DNA of 64,000 nt from Actinomycetota bacterium. GTDB lineage: Bacteria > Actinomycetota > Thermoleophilia > Gaiellales > Gaiellaceae. Shown piece by piece: positions 9,918 to 19,007 of this stretch (position 1 is the first letter of the stretch; every line of letters begins with the position of its first letter). The position numbers and the translations under genes are program-made. A model generated the notes under the pieces. The model saw only the letters and a list, made by a program, of their open reading frames with translations, was not told the origin of the DNA and searched no databases. The stretch is from contig PKYN01000014.1 in the NCBI GenBank assembly GCA_003132665.1, positions 42,282 through 106,281 of the forward strand, in the 5' to 3' direction.

Positions 9918-10361
9918 TCAGTCCGACGCCGTGTCGACCTCGACCGCGAGCTCGATCGGTAGATCGAGCGAGACGGCGACCAGGCAGTCGTCCTCGGCCT
10001 TTTGAGCTACCTCTCGCGCGAGCTCTTCCTGGCCCGGGTCGGTCTTGATCGCGACGCGCAGGCTCATACGCGAAAAACCGAACTTCCCGTCTTCGCGCCC
10101 GCCGACGACTCCGGTTCCGCTCACCTCGAGACCGCGCAACGGCAGGCCGCGTCGTTCGGCGATGCCCGAGAGCGTGATCGCGACGCACGAGGCAGCGGCG
10201 CCTACGAAGAAGTCCTCGGGGCTCCAGATCGTGGCGTCCTTGCCCCGGAACTCGAGCGGCGAGGAGGTCTCTATCTCTCGCTTGCCGTCGATGCGGGTGG
10301 CAACACGCGTGTCGCCGAGCCACTCGACGCTGACCGGAAAGCTGAACTCTTTAGCTTGCAT
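9918..10361 (-). CDS. OsmC family protein
   Basis: SPEDFFVGAAASCVAITLSGIAERRG typical of the OsmC/Ohr fold. Confidence 0.85.
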   Translation of the reverse strand: MQAKEFSFPVSVEWLGDTRVATRIDGKREIETSSPLEFRGKDATIWSPEDFFVGAAASCVAITLSGIAERRGLPLRGLEVSGTGVVGGREDGKFGFSRMSLRVAIKTDPGQEELAREVAQKAEDDCLVAVSLDLPIELAVEVDTASD

Positions 10362-10394
10362 CTCTCGTTCTCTTTTCGTCGAACCCAGGTTGAA

Positions 10395-10958
10395 CTAGTA
10401 GAGCGTGCTCGCCAGCTGACGGCGGTACTGAAGCGAAACCGGATTGTCGGCGCCGAGGTCGCCGAACAGCGCGATCATGTAGCGACCCAGCCGCTGTCGC
10501 TCCGAATCGTCGCCGCCGCGGACCTGCTCCAGCAAGAGCTCGAGCGCCTGCTTGTGATCGCCGGCCTCGAGCGCCGCCGCCACCTCGGGCGCTTCGCCGG
10601 AGCTCTTCAGCTCCGCCAGCACCTGCTCGGTCGCCGAGGGGCCGCTGAGCTGGTCGAGGAAGCGCGCGATCGCCGGCGCGGGCTGAACGCCGACGAACTC
10701 CGCGACGACGTTCCCGCCCCGGAAGGCCTTGACGGCCGGGATTCCGCGAATCGAGTACATCGCGGCGATGTCCTGGTTCTCGTCCACGTCGATCTTGGCC
10801 AGCTCGACCGCGCCGCTCCGTTCCTCGATCTCCTTCTCGAGCACGGGGCCGAGCATCGTGCAGGGCGCACACCAGGGCGCCCAGAAATCGACCACCACCG
10901 GCAGCTCACGCGAGCGCTCGATCACATCTCGCTGGAAGGTCTCGCTAGTCACATCCAT
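10395..10958 (-). CDS. thioredoxin-domain protein with TPR-like C-terminal region
   Basis: MDVTSETFQRDVIERSRELPVVVDFWAPWCAPCTMLGPVLEKE; C-terminal helical region resembles CnoX/YbbN-type co-chaperones; active site CAPC. Confidence 0.88.
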   Translation of the reverse strand: MDVTSETFQRDVIERSRELPVVVDFWAPWCAPCTMLGPVLEKEIEERSGAVELAKIDVDENQDIAAMYSIRGIPAVKAFRGGNVVAEFVGVQPAPAIARFLDQLSGPSATEQVLAELKSSGEAPEVAAALEAGDHKQALELLLEQVRGGDDSERQRLGRYMIALFGDLGADNPVSLQYRRQLASTLY

Positions 10959-11042
10959 TGAAACTCTCCTCTGGTTTTCTCGTAGGTCGTATGGGTAATA
11001 GTACACAACTATACAATGGTAAGGTATATTCCCACTAACGCC

Positions 11043-11405
11043 ATGTCCCTACCTCACCCCATCCCCGACGACCTGATCGAGTTGATCTCCTACCGGCTTC
11101 GCGCCATCGCCGAGCCGATGCGGATCAAGCTGCTCGATCGCCTGCGAGACGGTGAGGCGTGCGTGGGCGAGTTGGTCGACGCGGCGGGCGCGTCACAGCA
11201 GAACGTGTCCAAGCACCTTCACGTCCTGCTCGACGCCGGCATCGTGGGCAAGCGAAAGGACGGCAACCGCACCTACTACCGGATCGTCGATCAGGGCGTG
11301 TTCTCGCTTTGCGATCAGGTGTGCGGAACGCTTCAGCGCCAGTTCAGCGAACTTGGTGCGTTGCTGGAGGGGACGGGGAGCGGGCGAGGAGGAGGCCGAG
11401 GATGA
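11043..11405 (+). CDS. ArsR-family HTH regulator
   Basis: RLRAIAEPMRIKLLDRLRDGEACVGELVDAAGASQQNVSKHLHVLLDAGIVGKRKDGNRTYYRI; winged-helix ArsR pattern. Confidence 0.9.
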   Translation: MSLPHPIPDDLIELISYRLRAIAEPMRIKLLDRLRDGEACVGELVDAAGASQQNVSKHLHVLLDAGIVGKRKDGNRTYYRIVDQGVFSLCDQVCGTLQRQFSELGALLEGTGSGRGGGRG

Positions 11406-11629
11406 ACGTCAACATGGGATCGATCGATCGGTTGGTTAGGGCAGTGATAGTCGTACCGGTGGCGATAGTGATCGCCGTCGTAGTCGGGGTCGGAAGCGTC
11501 GCCGGGATTGTTTTGCTTGCGCTTGCGGCAGTGATGCTGGCGACCTCCGCCGTCGGCTTTTGCCCGCTCTACAAAGCGCTTAGGATCAATACGCGCTCTC
11601 ATAGCGAGTCCGTTGGCCCGGGCGCGTAA
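11402..11629 (+). CDS. DUF2892-type inner membrane protein
   Basis: MNVNMGSIDRLVRAVIVVPVAIV...GFCPLYKALRINT, typical YgaP-TM/DUF2892; overlaps the ArsR stop. Confidence 0.8.
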   Translation: MNVNMGSIDRLVRAVIVVPVAIVIAVVVGVGSVAGIVLLALAAVMLATSAVGFCPLYKALRINTRSHSESVGPGA

Positions 11630-11652
11630 GCCGCGAGACAGCGACGACAGCA

Positions 11653-11675
11653 TCTAGATGTAAGTAACATCTAGA
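11653..11675. promoter_or_regulatory. candidate PadR operator (perfect inverted repeat)
   Basis: TCTAGATGT-aagta-ACATCTAGA immediately before the ATG at 11677 of a PadR-family gene. Confidence 0.65.
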
Positions 11676-11676
11676 C

Positions 11677-12135
11677 ATGCCTGCCGAATCGGAAGCGGTC
11701 GAGAACAGCCGCCGACCGTGTAGAAGCGGTCGCGGGCGAGGCGGCCGCGCCGCCGGCTTGCTCGAGCCCGCGCTCCTGGCTGCTCTTGCCGCCCAACCGA
11801 GTCACGGCTACGACCTGCGCCGGGCGGTCGAGGAGCTGAGCGGGGGACTCGTCTGCATGGATCCCGGAGGGATGTACCGCGTTCTACGCCGGCTGGAAGA
11901 GGAGAGCTACATCCTGTCGAAGTGGTCGACCGGCGAGCACGGACCTCAGCGGCGCGAGTACGAGCTGACCGACCAGGGGCGCTCGCTGCTGAGGCAGTGG
12001 GCTGAGCACCTTCGGGAGCGAGAGCGCGTGTTCAGGAGCGTGATCGAGCTGATCGATCGCTCGCTCGGCCCCGTCCCGGTAATCGATCCGATCGAAAGCG
12101 GGTCGGAAAAAGCAAGCAAGCGAGGAGATGTTTGA
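11677..12135 (+). CDS. PadR-family transcriptional regulator
   Basis: LLAALAAQPSHGYDLRRAVEELSGGLVCMDPGGMYRVLRRLEEESYI...RREYELTDQGR. Confidence 0.9.
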   Translation: MPAESEAVENSRRPCRSGRGRGGRAAGLLEPALLAALAAQPSHGYDLRRAVEELSGGLVCMDPGGMYRVLRRLEEESYILSKWSTGEHGPQRREYELTDQGRSLLRQWAEHLRERERVFRSVIELIDRSLGPVPVIDPIESGSEKASKRGDV

Positions 12136-12566
12136 TGGAGAGAATGGAACTCAAGTCGACCGCCGGAGACAGGCGCATGGTCGCGGTGCCGTCGGTCAGC
12201 GACGACGGGCTCGAGGCCAGGCGCTCGCATCACTTCGGCAAGAGCCCCTGCTTCACGCTGGTCGAGCTGACTCGGGGGGAGGTCGCAGAGGTGCGAACCG
12301 TTTTGAACGAGCGTCACAGCGAAGGCGGTTGCCAGGCTGCAGCGCAACTTCTCGCAAGCGAAGGAGCGAGCACGCTGGTCGCGGGGGGAATCGGCGCCCG
12401 CCCGCTTGCCATCCTCAACCAGGCCGGCATCGAGGTGTACTTCGACAAGCAGCGCAAGACGGTCGCAGAGGCGATCGCCGCGCTCGCCGCGGGCGAGCTA
12501 CAACCGATCGAGCTCGATCAGACCTGCTCTCACCATCAGGGCGGGGCGCACGAGCATGCCTGCTAG
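12132..12566 (+). CDS. NifX/NafY-type dinitrogenase iron-molybdenum cofactor family protein
   Basis: MVAVPSVSDDGLEARRSHHFGKSPCFTLVEL...LVAGGIGARPLAILNQAGIEVYFDKQRKTVAEAIAALAAGELQ; Cys/His-rich tail CSHHQGGAHEHAC; overlaps the padR stop. Confidence 0.85.
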   Translation: MMERMELKSTAGDRRMVAVPSVSDDGLEARRSHHFGKSPCFTLVELTRGEVAEVRTVLNERHSEGGCQAAAQLLASEGASTLVAGGIGARPLAILNQAGIEVYFDKQRKTVAEAIAALAAGELQPIELDQTCSHHQGGAHEHAC

Positions 12567-12650
12567 GTAGCCCGTTGGCGAGTTGCATTCGCGCCGCGAA
12601 CAGGAGAGCATGCGCGGGTCTGTCATTCGAGCTGGAAGGAACCGTCCTCG

Positions 12651-12866
12651 ATGGAAGAAAAAAAGCAGGTCACCCTCGATCTCTCCAAGCTTCGCATGCC
12701 GAACATGGAGTTCGTGGTCTTTATCGCCGCTCTGCTCGTTGCCCTGATCGTGATCGCGATCTCGGACCTCCTGACCATCGGCAGCTGGTTTCAGTTCTAT
12801 CTGGTCACCACGGCGATCTACATCCTCAGCCGCGGTATCGCCAAGGCGCACAACGTCAACGAGTAG
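12651..12866 (+). CDS. small membrane protein
   Basis: 71 aa with one or two TM helices. Confidence 0.6.
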   Translation: MEEKKQVTLDLSKLRMPNMEFVVFIAALLVALIVIAISDLLTIGSWFQFYLVTTAIYILSRGIAKAHNVNE

Positions 12867-12909
12867 CGCCGCCGCCTCGTCTGCGTAGCGTCGGGCCTCG
12901 GGCTCGGCG

Positions 12910-14301
12910 CTACGCCTTGGCCTTCGTCTTTTCCAGGCGGAGCTTGATCAGCTTGCCGCCCTCGGGGATGGGCGTCGGGTACTTGCCCTCGAGGCAGGCG
13001 CGGCAGAAGTTGGTAGCGGGCCGCTGCGATGCGGTCTGCAGGCCTTCGAGCGAGAGGTGCGCGAGCGAGGTGGCGCCGATGTGGCTGCGCACCTCGTCGA
13101 CCGTCTTGGAGCCGGCGATCAGCTGTTCGGCGTCGCCGAAGTCGATTCCGTAGAAACAGGGGAAGACGACCGGCGGCGAGGAGATGCGCACGTGCACCTC
13201 GGTCGCGCCGGCATCGAACAGCATGGAGACGATCTTGCGCGTGGTCGAGCCGCGCACGATCGAGTCGTCAACGACCACCACGCGCTTGCCGGCGACCTCG
13301 TCGAGCGGGTTGAACTTCAGCCTCACGCCCTGGTCGCGCAGCTTCTGCTCGGGCTCGATGAAGGTGCGACCGACGTAACGGTTCTTGATCAGCCCCTCGC
13401 TGAAGGGGATGCCGCTGCCGCGCGAGAACCCAATCGCGGCGGGCGTGCCGGAGTCGGGAATGGGCATTACCAGATCGGCGCTGGCGGGCGCCTCGGCGGC
13501 GAGGATCTCGCCCATCCGCACGCGCGCCCCGTGGACTTCGACGTCGAGCAAGCGGCTATCGGGCCGAGCTAGATAGAAGAGCTCGAAGATGCAGAGCGCC
13601 GAGTGCTTGGCCGGCTCGACCGCCTGTATCTGGCGGCAGCCGTCGTCGTCGATGATCACGAGCTCGCCCGGCTCGATCTCGCGCTCCAGCGTGGCGCCGA
13701 TCAGATCGAGCGCGCAGCTCTCCGAGGCAACGACCCAATCGTCGTCGAGGCGGCCGAAACACAGAGGGCGGATGCCGTGTGGATCGCGGAAGGCGAGCAG
13801 CTTGCTCTCGGCGAGAGCGACGATCGAGTAGGCGCCGACCAGGCGACTCATCGCCGCCGCGACGGCCTCTTCGAGCGGCCGCTCGTCGTTGGCGATCATC
13901 GCGGCGACTATCTCGCTGTCGGAGCTCGTGCTCAGGCGCACGCGCTGCCGGGCGAGCTCTCCGCGTAGCTCCTCGACGTTGGTGAGATTGCCGTTGTGCG
14001 CGAGCGCGACCGTGCGCTCGCGGCCGCGCAAGATGAGCGGTTGAGAGTTCTCCCAGTGGCTGCCGCCGGTGGTCGAGTAGCGGCAATGGCCGATCGCCAG
14101 CTGTCCGTGCAGGCCGCGCAGGCTCTGCTCGTTGAAGACCTGCGTCACCAGTCCCATGTCCCGGAGGCCGTAGAGGCGGCCTTCATCGCAAACGGCGATT
14201 CCTGCCGACTCCTGCCCGCGGTGCTGGAGCGCGTGCAGCCCGAAATAGGTCAGGCGTGCGTTATCGCGCTCTGGCGCCCTGATACCGAAGATGCCGCACA
14301 T
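12910..14301 (-). CDS. purF: amidophosphoribosyltransferase
   Basis: MCGIFGIRAPE (N-terminal nucleophile Cys), HRGQESAGIAV, PRPP motif VVVVDDSIVRGST. Confidence 0.97.
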   Translation of the reverse strand: MCGIFGIRAPERDNARLTYFGLHALQHRGQESAGIAVCDEGRLYGLRDMGLVTQVFNEQSLRGLHGQLAIGHCRYSTTGGSHWENSQPLILRGRERTVALAHNGNLTNVEELRGELARQRVRLSTSSDSEIVAAMIANDERPLEEAVAAAMSRLVGAYSIVALAESKLLAFRDPHGIRPLCFGRLDDDWVVASESCALDLIGATLEREIEPGELVIIDDDGCRQIQAVEPAKHSALCIFELFYLARPDSRLLDVEVHGARVRMGEILAAEAPASADLVMPIPDSGTPAAIGFSRGSGIPFSEGLIKNRYVGRTFIEPEQKLRDQGVRLKFNPLDEVAGKRVVVVDDSIVRGSTTRKIVSMLFDAGATEVHVRISSPPVVFPCFYGIDFGDAEQLIAGSKTVDEVRSHIGATSLAHLSLEGLQTASQRPATNFCRACLEGKYPTPIPEGGKLIKLRLEKTKAKA

Positions 14302-16413
14302 TCAGCTGTCCTTGGTAGATGTGCTCTTAGCTTGCCAGCAGCGAGTCAGCTGGGAGAGTGGCATCCCGTTCAGAGAGTCGCCGCCGGCGCTGCCGATCTC
14401 GCGCAGCGGCACCCCAGCCGTCTCGAGTTGGCTCACCTGCTCGCGCGCACAGGCGACGACGGCCAGGCCGCCGCATTCGCCAAAGAGCTGGACAGGATCG
14501 GCGGGGAGATCCAGTCGGGCGCCAATGCCGCTGAAGATCGCGCACTCGGCGAGGCAGACGGCGAGCCCGCCTTCGGCGACGTCGTGGGCGATCGAGAAGA
14601 GGCGATTGTTCTTCCATAGGAAACGGATCAGGGCTGCCTCCGCCTCGAGGTCGAACTCGGCCGGCGCGCCGCAGACCTTGTCGTACAGCGCCTGGTACTC
14701 CGAGCCGGCGATCGAGAGACGGGACTCGCCCGCGAGCAAAACGACGTCGCCTTCACGCCAGGCGCCTCCGATCTCGCGCACGTCGGGGACGAGGCCCACG
14801 CAGCCGACGACCGGTGTCGGGTAGATCGGCTGCCCGTCGGTCTCGTTGTAGAGCGAGACGTTGCCCGAGACGACGGGAATCCCCAGCGCCTCGCAAGCCT
14901 GGGCCATGCCCTCGATCGCCTCGGAGAGCTCCCAGGCCATCTCGGGCTTCTCGGGGTTGCCGAAGTTGAGGCAGTTCGTGATCGCCAGCGGCTCGCCGCC
15001 GGAGCAGGCCACGTTGCGCGCCGCTTCGAGCACGGCGTGGGCGCCGCCGATGCGCGGGTCGAGCCAAGCGATGCGACCGTTGCCGTCGAGCGAGAGCGCC
15101 AGGCCGCGCAGCGACGGCCGCAACCTGAGCACGCCGGCATCGAGCCCGGGCCTGCGCACCGTGCGTGAGCCGACGATGTAGTCGTAGCGCTCGAAGACCC
15201 AGGCGCGGTCGCGGATGTTGTCGGAGGCGAGCAATTCGAGCAGCGCCTGGCGGAAGGGCGGGGCTACCGGGGTGGGGGGCGGATCCTGCTTCGGCCGGGC
15301 CGCCAACTCGAGCTGGTAGCGGGGCGCATCCTCGGTCAGGAAACGGGCCGGGATGTCGCCGATCACATCGCCGTGCCAGAAGCAGCGCAGCACGCCCGAG
15401 TCGGTCACCGTGCCGATCTCGGTGCAGGGCAGCTCCCAGCGGGCGCAGACATCTTTCACTGCCGGCACGAGCGATGGCGTGACGGCGGCGACCATCCGCT
15501 CCTGGCTCTCCGAGACCATGATCTCCCAGGGCTCGAGATCGTCCTGGCGCAGCGGGACTCGGTCGAGGTGGATGTCGAGGCCGAAGGAGGCCGCCATCTC
15601 GGACAGCGCCGAGGCGAGTCCGGCCGCGCCGCAATCCTGCAGGCTCTCGACCAGGTTCGACTCGATCAGCTCGACCGAGACCTCGATCAGCTTCTTGCCG
15701 GTGAAGGGGTCGCCGACCTGGACGCTCGGACGCTTGTCGGCGTCGTCCTCGCCCAGCTCCTGGCTGGCCAGCACACTGGCGCCGCCGATGCCGTCGCGCC
15801 CGGTGGTGGCGCCGAACATGACCACGCTGCCGACGCCGCTGGCTCGCGCGCTGGTGAGCTGCTCGCGCGGCAGGATGCCGACGCACATGGCGTTGACCAG
15901 GCAGTTGCCCGCGTAGCGCGAGTCGAAGAAGGTGGCGCCGCCGACGTTGGGCACGCCTACGCAGTTGCCGTAGGTTCCGATACCCGCGACCGCTCGCTCG
16001 AACTGGATGTCGTCCTCGCCGAAGTAGAGACCATCGAGCAGCGCGATCGGGCGCGCGCCCATGGCGTAGATGTCGCGCAGGATGCCGCCCACTCCGGTCG
16101 CGGCGCCCTCGAAGGGCTCGACCGCCGAGGGGTGGTTATGGCTCTCGACCTTGAACGCGACCGCGTCGCCCTCGCCGATGTCCACGACGCCGGCGTTCTC
16201 GCCAGGGCCTTGAAGCACGCGCTCGCCCTTGGTCGGAAATCGCTTCAGCAGCAGAGTCGAGTGCTTGTAGCCGCAGTGCTCCGACCACAGCAGCGAGAAG
16301 ACGGCTAGCTCGAAGTGATTGGGCTCGCGCCCAAGTAGCTCGCAGATTCGCTGGAGCTCCCAGTCGGTGAGCCCGAGCGCGCGGTGGATCGGCTGTTCTT
16401 CGATCTTCGCCAG
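14302..16413 (-). CDS. purL: phosphoribosylformylglycinamidine synthase subunit PurL
   Basis: Frame extends N-terminally beyond the track ORF: LAKIEEQPIHRALGLTDWELQRICELLGREPNHFELAVFSLLWSEHCGYKHSTLLLKRFPTKGERVLQGPGENAGVVD. Start codon uncertain (CTG at 16413 proposed). Confidence 0.93.
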   Translation of the reverse strand: MAKIEEQPIHRALGLTDWELQRICELLGREPNHFELAVFSLLWSEHCGYKHSTLLLKRFPTKGERVLQGPGENAGVVDIGEGDAVAFKVESHNHPSAVEPFEGAATGVGGILRDIYAMGARPIALLDGLYFGEDDIQFERAVAGIGTYGNCVGVPNVGGATFFDSRYAGNCLVNAMCVGILPREQLTSARASGVGSVVMFGATTGRDGIGGASVLASQELGEDDADKRPSVQVGDPFTGKKLIEVSVELIESNLVESLQDCGAAGLASALSEMAASFGLDIHLDRVPLRQDDLEPWEIMVSESQERMVAAVTPSLVPAVKDVCARWELPCTEIGTVTDSGVLRCFWHGDVIGDIPARFLTEDAPRYQLELAARPKQDPPPTPVAPPFRQALLELLASDNIRDRAWVFERYDYIVGSRTVRRPGLDAGVLRLRPSLRGLALSLDGNGRIAWLDPRIGGAHAVLEAARNVACSGGEPLAITNCLNFGNPEKPEMAWELSEAIEGMAQACEALGIPVVSGNVSLYNETDGQPIYPTPVVGCVGLVPDVREIGGAWREGDVVLLAGESRLSIAGSEYQALYDKVCGAPAEFDLEAEAALIRFLWKNNRLFSIAHDVAEGGLAVCLAECAIFSGIGARLDLPADPVQLFGECGGLAVVACAREQVSQLETAGVPLREIGSAGGDSLNGMPLSQLTRCWQAKSTSTKDS

Positions 16414-16469
16414 AGTTGGTTCAGTCTATCGGCGCGCCTGGATGTGGCTGCGGTTGAGCTTGATCAGGC

Positions 16470-17543
16470 TTAACCGAGCTTCGCCCGTATCTTCTTCATC
16501 GGGAAGTAGCGGATGCTCGGCCGGCTCTGGTCCTGGCAGGCCACGACGAGGCCCGGCCGCTGGAGGCTGAGGGTGGCGCAGCCGGCGGACCGTACACGAG
16601 CGATCTCGCGGTCTTTCCCGCTGGAGAGCTTGAGCACGTGCACGCTCTTGCCTCCTCTCATGTAGGCGGCGTAGCCGTAGTAGGTAGTGATCTGACCTCT
16701 GGTTGCGTGCGCCCGATAGGAGTGGACGAGCTTCCCGTGGAGTGTGTAGACGGCCATTCGTCCGCTGTTCGTCAGGGCGACGATGCGGTCGCCGTGGATC
16801 GCGACCGAGCCGCCGGGCCCGGCGGGGTTCGCGGAGAACGTGGCGACGTGCTTGCCGGCGGTCGTGAACACGTGCACCTCGCTGTCCTGAAACTCGCGAA
16901 TCACGATGTTGCCGCTGCCGACGACGACGCTTCCGCAGTCCGACGGATTGCACGAGGAAAGCCCGGTGAGATCGGCGACGTATTTCGCTTGGCCGCTTGG
17001 CGTGATCCTGAAGAGCTTCACCAGACCGGGCTCGCTGACGTCGAGGTAGCCGAGGAAGTCTCCGTCTCCGAAGATTGCCGGTACGCCCTCGGTCACGGGA
17101 ACGTCAAAGTCCCCGCCCTCGAAGTTGAGGGAGACGATCTTTTCCACCGTGCCGTCGCCGAGCAGCACATAGACGTCGAAGCCAACCTGGGTGATCATCG
17201 CCCAGGTGTTGAGGCAGCCCACCGTCCCCTTCGCGCCGAGTGCGTACGTTGGCTCGTCCGAGCACATCGTGCTCGTTGAGACGAGGTCCAGCTTGCGCGA
17301 GCCGAACCTCTGCGACCAGAGGCCGAGCTTGCCTTGGTCGTAGTTCCCGGACCCCGACTTCCCCGGGCTGACCGATCCCTCGAATACGACTCGAGAGCCG
17401 GCCACGGCCAGGTTGTTTATTTGCATGATCGCGCCCGGCTTTGCCGTAATGCCCGCCGAGGCCGAGGTGGATAGGACGAGGCCGAGCAGCGTGAGGCAGA
17501 GGGCGAATCGGAGAAGCGCCGGAAACAGCCGTCGCGCACACAT
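16470..17543 (-). CDS. secreted beta-propeller-like hypothetical protein
   Basis: Signal peptide MCARRLFPALLRFALCLTLLGLVLSTSASA; repeated beta-rich segments. Confidence 0.65.
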   Translation of the reverse strand: MCARRLFPALLRFALCLTLLGLVLSTSASAGITAKPGAIMQINNLAVAGSRVVFEGSVSPGKSGSGNYDQGKLGLWSQRFGSRKLDLVSTSTMCSDEPTYALGAKGTVGCLNTWAMITQVGFDVYVLLGDGTVEKIVSLNFEGGDFDVPVTEGVPAIFGDGDFLGYLDVSEPGLVKLFRITPSGQAKYVADLTGLSSCNPSDCGSVVVGSGNIVIREFQDSEVHVFTTAGKHVATFSANPAGPGGSVAIHGDRIVALTNSGRMAVYTLHGKLVHSYRAHATRGQITTYYGYAAYMRGGKSVHVLKLSSGKDREIARVRSAGCATLSLQRPGLVVACQDQSRPSIRYFPMKKIRAKLG

Positions 17544-18038
17544 ATCCGAATCATCTCTCCATTTGTTTCTTTTGGCTATACGGCTGGATGCGCCGCGGTT
17601 GATGCGGTTCGCCCTGCGAACTCCGACCGCCGGCGCGTCGTTTCCTTTCAGGGCACTTCTCTATTCGCCCGCCCGAAGCGCGGAGCGGAATGAAGACCCG
17701 TCGACTGGGTGCGATCGGCGAGTGCGAGGCTAGGACGCAGCGTCGTATTCGTAGCTGGAGGCTACGGATGCGACCGAGGACAACGTCCTCGCGCCGCCGA
17801 GCGCGGCCAGACAATGGAGTGCTTCGTTTCGCTCCGCGCTCAATAAGCCACCCGCCCGCGGGGTGAGCGAAAGGTAACGATGCTTGAAGCCGAAAGGCGC
17901 GTCTCGGTGTGCCGATTCAGATTCGGATCGGTAACGCGGCGCCGAGCCGGCCGTTTCGTCTGGCTGCTCCCGGGGGATGTGCTTCGAGTGGCCGTTTCGC
18001 CCAAAGACGCAGGCGACCCCGCTAGGCTTCGGGACGCG

Positions 18039-18563
18039 ATGACAGGTAACCAGTTGAGACTGCGGCGAGCTGGAGCCCGCGATGTCGACTACCTGCTCGA
18101 CCTGCAGGTCGACCCGGATGTTGCGCCCTTCCTGTCGGCGGGGAGAGCCGCTACCCGCGAAGAGCTGATGGAGGAGATCCAACGCTCCCTTGTCGAGCCC
18201 GAGGCCTTTGGCCGGCTGATGATCGAAGCGCCATTCGAAAGGGAGTGGCGACTGGTGGGGGCGATCGGTTTCGAGCGCGCGAACAAGCGCAGCCGCATCG
18301 CCCGCGTCGGCGGCCTGGCCGTCCATCCCGATTTCCGCGGTCGCGGTCTGGGCAAGGCGGCGGTGCGCGAGCTGGCGCGCGTTCTCTTTAGCGAGCTCGG
18401 TTACCACCGGCTCGAGGCCGGCGTCTACGGCTTCAACGAGCGGGGCATGGCCGCGATCGAGAAAGCGGGCTTTGTGCGCGAGGGTGTGAAGCGCCGCGCC
18501 TACCGGCCCGCGGGCGAGTGGGTGGACGCGGTCGAGTTCGGTCTTCTGGTCGACGAGTTCTAG
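18039..18563 (+). CDS. GNAT family N-acetyltransferase
   Basis: GGLAVHPDFRGRGLGKAAVRELARVLFSELGYHRLEAGVYGFNERGMAAIEKAGF. Confidence 0.9.
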   Translation: MTGNQLRLRRAGARDVDYLLDLQVDPDVAPFLSAGRAATREELMEEIQRSLVEPEAFGRLMIEAPFEREWRLVGAIGFERANKRSRIARVGGLAVHPDFRGRGLGKAAVRELARVLFSELGYHRLEAGVYGFNERGMAAIEKAGFVREGVKRRAYRPAGEWVDAVEFGLLVDEF

Positions 18564-18613
18564 CTTCCGACCGTTCGCGCGCCTAGCATCGACCGCGACG
18601 TAGGATTTGCTCC

Positions 18614-18997
18614 ATGGAACTGATTCACACCTGCTACCGCATCGGCGACCCCGAGAAGTCGATCGCCTTCTACGAGGCGCTCGGCCTGGAGAAGCGGCGC
18701 GAGCAGCCGATCCGCGACGAGGCGGTCAACTACTTCTTCGGCGTCCCCGGCCGACCCAACCCCGAGCTCGAGCTGACCTACAACTTCGGCGTCTCGGAGT
18801 ACGAGATCGGGAGCGGCTTCGGTCACATCGCCGTGCACGTGGACGATCTCGAGGCGACGCTGGAGCAGCTCAAGCGGGAGCACGGAATCGAGCCCGAGCG
18901 TCCGCCATATCGAGTCAGCGAGACGGGGCCGCTGATCTGCTTCGTGCGCGATCCGGACGGTTACCGGATCGAGCTGATCGACGCCTCTGGTCGCTAG
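18614..18997 (+). CDS. glyoxalase I / VOC family protein
   Basis: MELIHTCYRIGDPEKSIAFYEALGL...GFGHIAVHVDDLEATL...FVRDPDGYRIELID. Confidence 0.92.
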   Translation: MELIHTCYRIGDPEKSIAFYEALGLEKRREQPIRDEAVNYFFGVPGRPNPELELTYNFGVSEYEIGSGFGHIAVHVDDLEATLEQLKREHGIEPERPPYRVSETGPLICFVRDPDGYRIELIDASGR

Positions 18998-19007
18998 ACG
19001 GGCTGGC

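Noticed and set aside
11010-11028. TATAC-N9-GTATA in the Trx/ArsR divergent promoter as an ArsR operator
   Set aside because: Arms are only 5 bp and AT-rich promoter sequence makes this likely by chance; not strong enough to call.
14753-15886. 377-aa minus-strand ORF overlapping purL
   Set aside because: Arg/Pro/His-rich frame-shifted shadow of purL.
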